Below, in pieces: positions 58,050 through 64,000 of a stretch of DNA of 64,000 nucleotides. A program made the translations under genes and the position numbers. This stretch comes from Paenibacillus antri. Its GTDB lineage: Bacteria > Bacillota > Bacilli > Paenibacillales > YIM-B00363. Position 1 is the stretch's first letter, and each line of letters starts with the position of its first letter. The notes beneath the pieces are model-generated. The model saw only the letters and a program-made list of their open reading frames with translations. It did no database searches and had not been told where the DNA came from. The stretch spans positions 99,936-163,935 of the forward strand of contig NZ_VCIW01000019.1 of assembly GCF_005765165.1 (NCBI RefSeq), written 5' to 3'.

Positions 58050-59519
58050 CTAGTGTTCATGTTCCATGCCCGAGCCCGAAAGACGTCTCGACACTTGCGC
58101 CTCCGTTCCCGGCTCGACGACGACGAACTGCCCCATCATGCCGCTGTCCTCGTGGTATAAGAGATGGCAGTGGTACATGTACGGCGTCTCGGGGTCGGGA
58201 TGGCTGCCGAATTCGACCGCGACTCGGACGGTCGTACCGTTCGGGACGAACACCGTATCCTTCCTGCCCCGTTCGTAGATCGCCGGGGGTTGTCCGTTCT
58301 TGTCCAGCACGGTGAAGACGGCATCGTGGATATGGAAGTTATGGTCCCATCCCCGATTCGAAATTTCCCAGATTTCTCGGGCACCGGCCGGGACGACCTC
58401 GTCGATCCGATTCATATCCATCGGCTTCCCGTTGATCGCGGACTCCGTCGTAAGCACGAACTTCCGAACCGTTGCGTCCTCCGACGCTTCGATCGACGGT
58501 TCGGCGGACAACCGGCTCGGGAGCGGCGCGGAAGCCGCGAGCTCCCGGTCGGCGACGATCTTGACCAGATCGAACTCGCCGTTTCCGATGCCGTCCTCGC
58601 CTGCGAAGCTGTGCAAGATCGTCTCCTCGCCCGCTTGGAATTCGACGACGATCTCGGCGCGTTCACCCGGGCTCAAGAGGAGGCGGTTCAGGGATACCGG
58701 CTCTTGCAGAAGCCCCGCGTCGTTCCCGACCAGGGCGAACGACCGGTCGTCCGAGAAGCCGATCTGGAACGCGCGCGCATTCGAACCGTTCAACAGGCGG
58801 AAGCGCACCTGGCTGGCGGTAATTTTCAAGTATGGGTCGTACGTTCCGTTAATCAGGATCTGATCGCCCAGCATCCCGAACGGGGTTAGGTCCATGCTTT
58901 CGTGGAAGGTGCCGTCGCCCTTGAACCGCTTATCTTGCACGACGATCGGAATGTCGTCCACCCCGTATTCCGACGGCAGCTTCTTGGACTCCTCGTCCTC
59001 GATCAGAAATAACCCGGCGAGTCCGCGATACACGTGCAGCGCCGTCTTCCCGTGCAAGTGCGGATGGTACCAGGTCGTCGCCGCCGGCTGCTCGATCGTC
59101 CAATGCGGCTTCCACGTCGCTCCCGCTTCGATCATCTGGTGCGGTCCGCCGTCCATCTTCGCCGGCAATAACATCCCATGCCAATGCAAGGTGGAGCGTT
59201 CCGGCAGCCGATTCACGACGTCGAATGCGACCCGGTCGCCGCGCGACGCGCGAATCGTCGGTCCTAAATACGATCCGTTGATGCCCCAGGTCGGCGTGCG
59301 CTTCCCTTCGAAAAACTCGGTCGTCCCCGGCTGCATCGTTAACGTGAATCGCTTCTCTCCTTCGCTGTCCACGGTCGGCTCCAAGAGCGGAGGAATATGC
59401 AGCGGATTCGTAAATTCGAGCTCGCCGACATTCGTCGTCGTATTTCCGTCGCAGCCGGCCAAGCCGATCGCGATGCCGACCAGCGACAGCGCGATCGCCC
59501 ATGTATGAAGTCGTTTCAT
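58050..59519 (-). CDS. Multicopper oxidase lipoprotein (CueO/CotA-like)
   Basis: 489-residue extracellular oxidase that oxidises Cu(I), Mn(II) or phenols and reduces O2 to water. Signal peptide with lipobox IGLAGC (cysteine about 23), then three cupredoxin domains. All four copper-ligand clusters are intact: HWHG (about 113), HPHLHG (about 152), HNFHIHD (about 398) and HCHLLYHEDSGMM (about 451, with the Cys and axial Met of the type 1 site). The C-terminus ends GSGMEHEH, a possible extra metal site. A mini-ORF with a strong ribosome binding site lies just upstream. Confidence 0.92.
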   Translation of the reverse strand: MKRLHTWAIALSLVGIAIGLAGCDGNTTTNVGELEFTNPLHIPPLLEPTVDSEGEKRFTLTMQPGTTEFFEGKRTPTWGINGSYLGPTIRASRGDRVAFDVVNRLPERSTLHWHGMLLPAKMDGGPHQMIEAGATWKPHWTIEQPAATTWYHPHLHGKTALHVYRGLAGLFLIEDEESKKLPSEYGVDDIPIVVQDKRFKGDGTFHESMDLTPFGMLGDQILINGTYDPYLKITASQVRFRLLNGSNARAFQIGFSDDRSFALVGNDAGLLQEPVSLNRLLLSPGERAEIVVEFQAGEETILHSFAGEDGIGNGEFDLVKIVADRELAASAPLPSRLSAEPSIEASEDATVRKFVLTTESAINGKPMDMNRIDEVVPAGAREIWEISNRGWDHNFHIHDAVFTVLDKNGQPPAIYERGRKDTVFVPNGTTVRVAVEFGSHPDPETPYMYHCHLLYHEDSGMMGQFVVVEPGTEAQVSRRLSGSGMEHEH

Positions 59520-59537
59520 TTTCTTACTCGTTCCTCT

Positions 59538-59549
59538 CTATCGATTCAT
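59538..59549 (-). other. Three-codon leader ORF (Met-Asn-Arg-stop) before the multicopper oxidase
   Basis: ATG AAT CGA TAG in the minus direction, seven bases after AAGGAGG, a far better ribosome binding site than that of the oxidase gene itself (GAGAGGAA about 11 bases from its ATG). The stop is 19 bp before the oxidase start codon. It might be a translational control element or coincidental. Confidence 0.35.
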
Positions 59550-59626
59550 TCTCTTGCCTCCTTATCAATGTACGACATGAATGTTGCGAACTTTTGGCGA
59601 TCTCCTATGGGTGCTGTGAACGAAGA

Positions 59627-59654
59627 AAACCCCGAACGCCCGTCGTCGGGGTTT
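59627..59654 (-). terminator. Terminator after the AAC(3)-like gene
   Basis: Stem AAACCCCGA/TCGGGGTTT followed by TCTTC in the minus direction. Confidence 0.75.
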
Positions 59655-59668
59655 CGAGGCTTCGATTT

Positions 59669-60463
59669 CTATAAATCTAGCGGGTCGTTATTCGAGAACA
59701 AGTCCGGGTTGCCCTTCAACATGCGCGTTAAGACGTCCGCCGTCGCCGCCGCATCGCAAACTCTGACGACGGCTTCGCCGAGCCGCCCCTTCCGCATCGC
59801 GCCTGCATCCTCGAGAATCTGGTCGACTTTCCAAAAATGCTCCGACCACCGCAATCCGCAATGCCTGCGGGAAGGAACCGCGATTTCCGTGCCGTCGGGC
59901 AATACCGTGTAAAGCGGCTCATGGTCGTCCGTCAAGCGGCCCGGAATGTCCAGCCACTCTTCCACGCCGTGGATGAACGTGTTCCGCCTTAAGTCTACCC
60001 CGACTAATAAGATGGTCGCCTTCCGGTCGAGCAGCTTTCCCCAGGCGGAGCCTCTCGCGCACGGCGTATCGAACCGGTGGTCGTCGCCCGTAAACGTTAT
60101 GGCGTCCCGCCCTATAGCCGCCACCGAATGCGTAGGATGCAGCGACCGCACCGCGCCGGGCCGCTTCCTGAACAGCTCGGGCAGTATCCCGACGCAGGAG
60201 GGGGAACGGTCGACGTCGAACCTCGGATTGTCCGCATTGATGTAGGACCAAGTATGGGTGGGAAACGCCAATAGTCCGTCCTTCATATACTCCTCGAATG
60301 CATCGAGCACCGCGTCCGCGCCTCCCTCGACCGGTCCCATGCTCTTCAGCGAAGAGTGAACCAGCAGCGTCCCCTTGCGGTCGATGCCGAATTGCTCCAA
60401 TTGCTTCATCAAGCTCTCTTTCGTATGGATGCGATTCCCCTCCCTTTCGGTCTTTGCATCCAT
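59669..60463 (-). CDS. AAC(3)/YokD-like antibiotic N-acetyltransferase
   Basis: 264-residue acetyl-CoA-dependent transferase of the aminoglycoside 3-N-acetyltransferase family. LLVHSSLKSMG (about 34-44) begins the acetyl-CoA site, FPTHTWSYINADNPRFDV and PTHSVAAIG (catalytic His about 110) are conserved, and ILLVGVDLRRNTFIHGVEEW carries the second conserved histidine. Related chromosomal proteins (YokD, FrbF-like) may act on other amines, so aminoglycoside resistance is not certain. ATG 60463 with GGAG close upstream; an upstream TTG at 60478 is less likely. Confidence 0.87.
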   Translation of the reverse strand: MDAKTEREGNRIHTKESLMKQLEQFGIDRKGTLLVHSSLKSMGPVEGGADAVLDAFEEYMKDGLLAFPTHTWSYINADNPRFDVDRSPSCVGILPELFRKRPGAVRSLHPTHSVAAIGRDAITFTGDDHRFDTPCARGSAWGKLLDRKATILLVGVDLRRNTFIHGVEEWLDIPGRLTDDHEPLYTVLPDGTEIAVPSRRHCGLRWSEHFWKVDQILEDAGAMRKGRLGEAVVRVCDAAATADVLTRMLKGNPDLFSNNDPLDL

Positions 60464-60476
60464 TGTACTCCATTCC

Positions 60477-60509
60477 AAAAAAAGAAAACCATCCTGTGCT
60501 CAGGATGGT
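60477..60509 (-). terminator. Terminator after azoR
   Basis: Perfect stem ACCATCCTG/CAGGATGGT with a four-base loop and TTTTCTTTTTTT in the minus direction. Confidence 0.9.
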
Positions 60510-60531
60510 CTCGAATGGATTCGTATGACGT

Positions 60532-61173
60532 TTATCGAACGAGCTGGCGAGCGATGTTCGCCGGCACGGCCGCTACTTTCTTCAATCCTTCTTCGATGAT
60601 CGCCGCCGCCTGACCCGGATTCGCGTTATGGCCCTCGATCACGACTTCGTCGATAATCTCCATCCCGAACACGCCGCCGAAGACGTTACGCATATAGTTG
60701 ACGGACATCTCCATGCCCGCGGCTTCCGGAGTCGAATACACGCCGCCGCGCGCGTTCAACAGCACGACTTTCTTGTGTTTCTGGAGCTGAGCCATCGAGC
60801 CGTCCGCATTGTATTTGAATGTAAAGCCTGCGGCATACACGTAGTCGATGAAGGTGTGAAGCACGGCCGGGATCGTTAAGTTCCACAGCGGGAAAGCGAA
60901 GACGAGCACGTCCGCCGCCGCGAAAGCGTCCATCGCCTTTTGTTTTGCGGCCATGAGACGTCCTTCCGCTTCCGTTAACGCTCCGTTATTTTGCAATTTG
61001 CCGAAGGCGCTGAATAGATCTTGTCCGAGATACGGTAGATCCTCGTTGTACAAATCATATGTGGTAACGTTCAACTCTTTGTTTTCGGCTGCGGATGCGA
61101 TAAATCTCTCGTACATTTTAGTAGATACGCCGTCCGGACGATTATTCGCTTTTACGACCAATACGTTTGTCAT
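60532..61173 (-). CDS. azoR: FMN-dependent NADH-azoreductase / quinone reductase
   Basis: 213-residue flavodoxin-fold enzyme that reduces quinones and azo compounds in two-electron steps, protecting the cell from quinone and thiol stress. The FMN phosphate region is VVKANNRPDGVST (about 6-18), FPLWNLTIPAVLHTFIDY (about 95-112) binds the isoalloxazine, and NARGGVYS (about 140) is conserved. It is closest to B. subtilis AzoR1/AzoR2. AzoR1 there is controlled by the HxlR-family regulator YodB, and an HxlR gene sits next upstream here. Confidence 0.93.
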   Translation of the reverse strand: MTNVLVVKANNRPDGVSTKMYERFIASAAENKELNVTTYDLYNEDLPYLGQDLFSAFGKLQNNGALTEAEGRLMAAKQKAMDAFAAADVLVFAFPLWNLTIPAVLHTFIDYVYAAGFTFKYNADGSMAQLQKHKKVVLLNARGGVYSTPEAAGMEMSVNYMRNVFGGVFGMEIIDEVVIEGHNANPGQAAAIIEEGLKKVAAVPANIARQLVR

Positions 61174-61222
61174 TCTGGTTGTCCTCCACGTTTATATATA
61201 ATTTCTGACCTCCATATCATAA

Positions 61223-61235
61223 ACTATTTTATAGT
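61223..61235. promoter_or_regulatory. Candidate HxlR-type operator in the azoR promoter
   Basis: ACTAT-TTT-ATAGT lies about 50 bp before the azoR start in a very AT-rich spacer; AAGTTA/TAACTT half-sites follow at 61236-61254. Confidence 0.4.
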
Positions 61236-61273
61236 AAGTTACAATTAATAACTTGATTTGCTTCCTCCCCTTC

Positions 61274-61654
61274 TCACAACCGATTTAATCCGTTATCCTC
61301 CAACATGGCGGATTTGTCCCCGTACTCTCGGATAATATGTTTTTCCCCCCAAGCGCACAGCGAATCCAGTATGGATTGCAGGCTGCTCCCGTAGTCGCTT
61401 AGCTCGTATTCCACTTTCGGAGGGACTTGGTTATAGACGATCCGATTGACGATGCCGTCCTCCTCTAACTCCCTTAACTGCTGCGTTAACATTTTTTGCG
61501 TAATCCCGGGCATTAGCCGTTTTAAATCGCTTGTTCGTTTCTTCCCGTGCGTCAGATGACACAGAATGACGCACTTCCATTTGCCGCCGATCACTTCCAG
61601 CGTCGCCTCGACGGATATATTGTATTTCTTCTTCGTCGGAGCCTCAGTCGCCAT
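61274..61654 (-). CDS. HxlR-family transcriptional regulator
   Basis: 126-residue winged-helix regulator of the HxlR (DUF24) family: EVIGGKWKCVILCHLTHGKKRTSDL (about 20-44), GITQKMLTQQLRELEEDGIVNR as helix-turn-helix and VEYELSDYG as the wing. The cysteines in WKCVILCH are placed like the redox-sensing Cys6-region cysteine only loosely, so redox control is possible but unproven. It lies between azoR and a divergent MFS gene, with palindromes in both flanking promoters. Confidence 0.93.
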   Translation of the reverse strand: MATEAPTKKKYNISVEATLEVIGGKWKCVILCHLTHGKKRTSDLKRLMPGITQKMLTQQLRELEEDGIVNRIVYNQVPPKVEYELSDYGSSLQSILDSLCAWGEKHIIREYGDKSAMLEDNGLNRL

Positions 61655-61681
61655 AAGGTTTACCCCCTAGATATATATTTC

Positions 61682-61723
61682 ATAGGCACTTTTAAGTACC
61701 TATATCACTAAAAAGTACGTACT
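61682..61723. promoter_or_regulatory. Two palindromic operator candidates between hxlR and the MFS gene
   Basis: ATAGGcACTTTTAAGTaCCTAT (61682-61703) is a 22-bp palindrome with one mismatched pair, and AGTACGTACT (61714-61723) is a perfect 10-bp palindrome; AAGTACSTA occurs in both with a 19-bp period. They lie in the 141-bp divergent region and could control both genes. Confidence 0.5.
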
Positions 61724-61795
61724 ATCCAACGTCGCCACTATCCAGCATAATAGCATTCACCGGCCGGACTTACTATACATCGTAGGAGTGGAAAC

Positions 61796-63001
61796 ATGAC
61801 ATCGGAAAACAAAGGAAACCTTCCGGCTTTGCTGGCGTTAGCCGTCTGCGCCTTCGCCATTGGAACGACCGAGTTTATTAGCGTAGGGCTGCTTCCCCTC
61901 ATCGCTGAAGACTTTCATATATCGGTGGCGACCGCCGGGCTCACAGTCACCTTGTACGCGCTGGGCGTAACGTTCGGAGCGCCGGTACTCGCCTCGCTGA
62001 CCGCCGGCATGCCTCGCAAGACGTTATTGCTCTGGATTATGGTTGTGTTTATTGCGGGAAATCTTCTCGCCGCTACGGCCGACGGGATGCTCGTCCTGCT
62101 TCTCGCCCGCATCGTTAGCGCCTTATCGCACGGCGTATTCATGTCGATCGGTTCGACGATCGCGGCCGATCTCGTCCCGGAACGTCGCCGCGCGAGCGCC
62201 ATCTCGATTATGTTCTCCGGGTTGACCGTCGCGACGGTGACCGGCGTGCCGCTTGGAACTTATATTGGCCAACTCATGGGGTGGCGAACCGCATTTTTCG
62301 CGATTGTCGCCATCGGCGTCATCGCGTTGCTGGCGACCGTGGCCTTGGTTTCTTCGAACTTGCCGCAAGCCGCGAAAGTCCCGCTTCGCCGGCAATGGAA
62401 GCTCGTCGCGAACGGCCGCTTGCTGCTTGCCTTCGCGATTACGGCTTTGGGGTACGGCGGAACGTTCGTCGTCTTCACCTATTTATCTCCGCTGCTTCGC
62501 GACATTACCGGGTTCGGTGAAATGTCCGTCGCTTTAATCCTTCTCGCGTACGGCATCGCCATCGCGATCGGCAATGGGATCGGCGGCAAGGCGGCGAATC
62601 GAACCCCCGCTGCGGCTTTGTCCTACATGTTTACGCTGCAGGCGATCGTACTCTTGGCGTTGCTCTTCACCGCTCCGTTCCGAATCGCAGGCTTGGTTAC
62701 GGTTCTCTTCATGGGGTTATTCGCCTTCATGAACGTCCCCGGTCTTCAAGTGTACGTCGTGATGCTGGCGGAACGGTTCGCGCCCGGAGCGAAGGATGTC
62801 GCCTCCGCCCTTAATATTTCCGCGTTTAACGCGGGCATTGCGATAGGCGCTTACTTGGGCGGCATCGTGGCCGATTCTATAGGATTGATTCATACGACAT
62901 GGATCGGAGCGCTGATGGTTTTCGGGGCGGCGGCGCTCACGATGGGCGCCCGGATGTTAGAACAGAAGGACCAAATTCGGTATGTACTAACGGAGGAATG
63001 A
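61796..63001 (+). CDS. DHA1-family MFS efflux transporter (AraJ/YdhP-like)
   Basis: 401-residue inner-membrane antiporter with twelve predicted helices. GTTEFISVGLLPLIAEDFHIS is the helix 1 pattern of the sugar-efflux/arabinose-polymer (AraJ, YdeA) group, GMPRKTLLLWIMVVF is motif A and GLTVATVTGVPLGTYIGQ is motif C of antiporters. Likely exports drugs, quinones or sugars. It is divergent from the HxlR regulator and 3 bp before an aldo/keto reductase, the typical arrangement of an electrophile-detoxification operon. Confidence 0.91.
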   Translation: MTSENKGNLPALLALAVCAFAIGTTEFISVGLLPLIAEDFHISVATAGLTVTLYALGVTFGAPVLASLTAGMPRKTLLLWIMVVFIAGNLLAATADGMLVLLLARIVSALSHGVFMSIGSTIAADLVPERRRASAISIMFSGLTVATVTGVPLGTYIGQLMGWRTAFFAIVAIGVIALLATVALVSSNLPQAAKVPLRRQWKLVANGRLLLAFAITALGYGGTFVVFTYLSPLLRDITGFGEMSVALILLAYGIAIAIGNGIGGKAANRTPAAALSYMFTLQAIVLLALLFTAPFRIAGLVTVLFMGLFAFMNVPGLQVYVVMLAERFAPGAKDVASALNISAFNAGIAIGAYLGGIVADSIGLIHTTWIGALMVFGAAALTMGARMLEQKDQIRYVLTEE

Positions 63002-63004
63002 ACG

Positions 63005-63847
63005 ATGATAAGACATCTGCAAGATACGGTCACGTTGCACAATGGAACTCGGATGCCCGGACTCGGACTTGGGGTATTCAAAGTAGAGGAGGGCGCGGCC
63101 TTGGTGCAAGCGGTCCGATCCGCCGTCGTCCACGGATACCGGAGTGTCGACACGGCTTCGATCTACGGGAACGAGCGCGGCGTCGGCGAAGGCATCCGAC
63201 GAGCTCTGTTAGAGAACGGGCTTCGGAGGGAGAATCTCTTCGTCACGTCCAAGGTGTGGAACGCCGACTTGGGGTACGAGAGCACATTAGCGGCTTATGA
63301 AGATAGTTTAGAGAAGCTGGGACTCGACTACCTCGATTTGTATTTGATCCATTGGCCGGTCACAGAGAAATATAAAGAGGCCTGGAGGGCGCTTGAAACG
63401 TTGTATCAAGAAGGACGCGTGAAAGCCATTGGGGTCAGCAATTTTCAAATCCATCACCTTGAAGATTTATTAAGCGTCGCCCGGGTCAAGCCGATGGTCA
63501 ACCAGGTCGAGTTCCACCCGCGCCTTACGCAGAAACCGTTGCTTCGCTTCTCGAAGGAGCAAGGCATTCAACTGGAAGCTTGGTCTCCTCTTATGCAAGG
63601 CGAACTGCTTGAGCATCCGACGTTGTCGGAGTTGGCGGCGAAATACGGCAAGTCCGTCGCGCAAATTATATTGCGCTGGGATGTGCAGCACGGCGTGGTG
63701 ACGATCCCGAAATCGACGAAGGAACATCGCATCGTCGAAAATGCGGCATTGTTCGACTTCGCGCTCAGCGAGGAAGACATGCAGCGAATCGATGGCTTGA
63801 ATCAAGATCTCCGCGTCGGTCCCGACCCGGACAACTTCGATTTTTGA
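63005..63847 (+). CDS. Aldo/keto reductase (YvgN/YtbE type, AKR5)
   Basis: 280-residue NADPH-dependent reductase of glyoxal, methylglyoxal and other aldehydes. The tetrad is complete: Asp and Tyr in SVDTASIYGNERGVG (about 48-62), Lys in FVTSKVWN (about 83) and His in LYLIHWPV (about 113). The late VVTIPKSTKEHRI motif binds NADPH. Co-transcribed with the MFS gene 3 bp upstream. GGAGG near the MFS stop codon serves as ribosome binding site. Confidence 0.94.
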   Translation: MIRHLQDTVTLHNGTRMPGLGLGVFKVEEGAALVQAVRSAVVHGYRSVDTASIYGNERGVGEGIRRALLENGLRRENLFVTSKVWNADLGYESTLAAYEDSLEKLGLDYLDLYLIHWPVTEKYKEAWRALETLYQEGRVKAIGVSNFQIHHLEDLLSVARVKPMVNQVEFHPRLTQKPLLRFSKEQGIQLEAWSPLMQGELLEHPTLSELAAKYGKSVAQIILRWDVQHGVVTIPKSTKEHRIVENAALFDFALSEEDMQRIDGLNQDLRVGPDPDNFDF

Positions 63848-63882
63848 AGAGATTGTACAAAGGCGCTCCCGTCATTGAACTG

Positions 63883-64000
63883 TGACCCCATTGGCGGACA
63901 GTTTGAAGAAAGCCCTCGGCGGCTAAGCCGCCAAAAGATGACTCCTGTATTCATTGGGGGTCATCTTTTTTAATGACCATTGGTAGCGCCCCGTATTGTA
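63883..64000 (-). mobile_element. IS3-family (IS150-like) insertion sequence, right end
   Basis: The terminal sequence TGACCCCATTGGCGGACA (63883-63900) is of the IS150-group inverted-repeat type, and the C-terminus of an IS3-type transposase follows inside it. The rest of the element, its other end and the target duplication lie beyond the window. Confidence 0.85.
63923..64000 (-). CDS. IS3-family transposase OrfB, C-terminal end (partial)
   Basis: The last 25 residues are YNTGRYQWSLKKMTPNEY followed by RSHLLAA and a TAG. This matches the YNxxRxQWxLKKMTPxEYRxHL ending common to OrfB integrases of IS150-like elements. The catalytic DDE residues lie outside the window. The segment encoding MTPNEYRSHLL also forms a hairpin (AAAAGATGAC/GTCATCTTTT), a usual feature at the end of these elements. 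Confidence 0.9.
   Translation of the reverse strand, partial: YNTGRYQWSLKKMTPNEYRSHLLAA

Overview
The window is a stretch of chromosome from a high-GC, spore-forming Firmicute, most likely Paenibacillaceae (Paenibacillus, Cohnella or a close relative). The reasons are Paenibacillus-like protein sequences, strong AGGAGG ribosome binding sites, a PdaA-type spore-cortex deacetylase, a glutaminyl-tRNA synthetase (absent from Bacillus subtilis but present in this lineage), a 7TMR-DISM hybrid kinase paired with an SARP-like regulator, and the 51-bp palindromic intergenic repeats. No rRNA, tRNA, CRISPR array or prophage was seen. Most genes lie on the minus strand.

Layout. 1-5.1 kb: start of glnS, then a response regulator / kinase / three-gene ABC exporter locus of the lantibiotic-immunity (LanFEG) type, with a candidate regulator-binding direct repeat just before the ABC genes. 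5.3-23.2 kb: a signalling-rich region with four cyclic-di-GMP proteins (MHYT-GGDEF-EAL, 7TMR-GGDEF, membrane GGDEF-EAL, membrane HD-GYP), a CheY-like protein, and a 1046-residue kinase carrying two different transmitter modules next to its SARP-type response regulator. Between these lie an oxidoreductase, pdaA, a DMT permease, a cold shock protein and an alcohol dehydrogenase. 23.2-34.9 kb: membrane proteins, DinB and HNH proteins, a sugar symporter, an XRE regulator-peptide deformylase pair with a candidate operator, the ogt-ada alkylation-repair operon, an HtrA-like protease with a copper-amine-oxidase-N-domain partner, and an EmrB-type efflux pump with a clear promoter.

35.0-35.6 kb is a non-coding patch with a frameshifted gene remnant and a 51-bp tandem array of double palindromes. 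35.6-46.7 kb: nagA, a DEAD-box helicase with a GQQPR-repeat tail, a Tet(M)-like ribosome-protection GTPase, aldo-keto reductases, an SDR enzyme, and an SRPBCC-ArsR operon with a palindromic operator between its -35 and -10 boxes. 46.7-49.3 kb: an envelope-stress locus, pspA-DUF350-DUF4178-DUF4247, preceded by a sigma-W-like promoter. 49.4-52.9 kb: a coupled alpha/beta hydrolase / membrane-anchored MurF-like ligase / D-Ala-D-Ala ligase cassette.

53.2-55.0 kb carries a chromosomal-looking actin-type (ParM/ParR) partition cassette flanked on both sides by related iterons, including a 27-bp near-perfect palindrome. The right end holds a GIY-YIG protein, an XRE membrane regulator, mqo, a multicopper oxidase lipoprotein, an AAC(3)-like acetyltransferase, and a redox/quinone-stress group (azoR, HxlR regulator, MFS pump, aldo-keto reductase). 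It ends in the first bases of an IS3-family insertion sequence running off the window.

The most promising places for undescribed biology are the hydrolase-MurF-Ddl cassette beside the PspA locus, the ParMR cassette with its iterons, and the 51-bp double-palindrome array.
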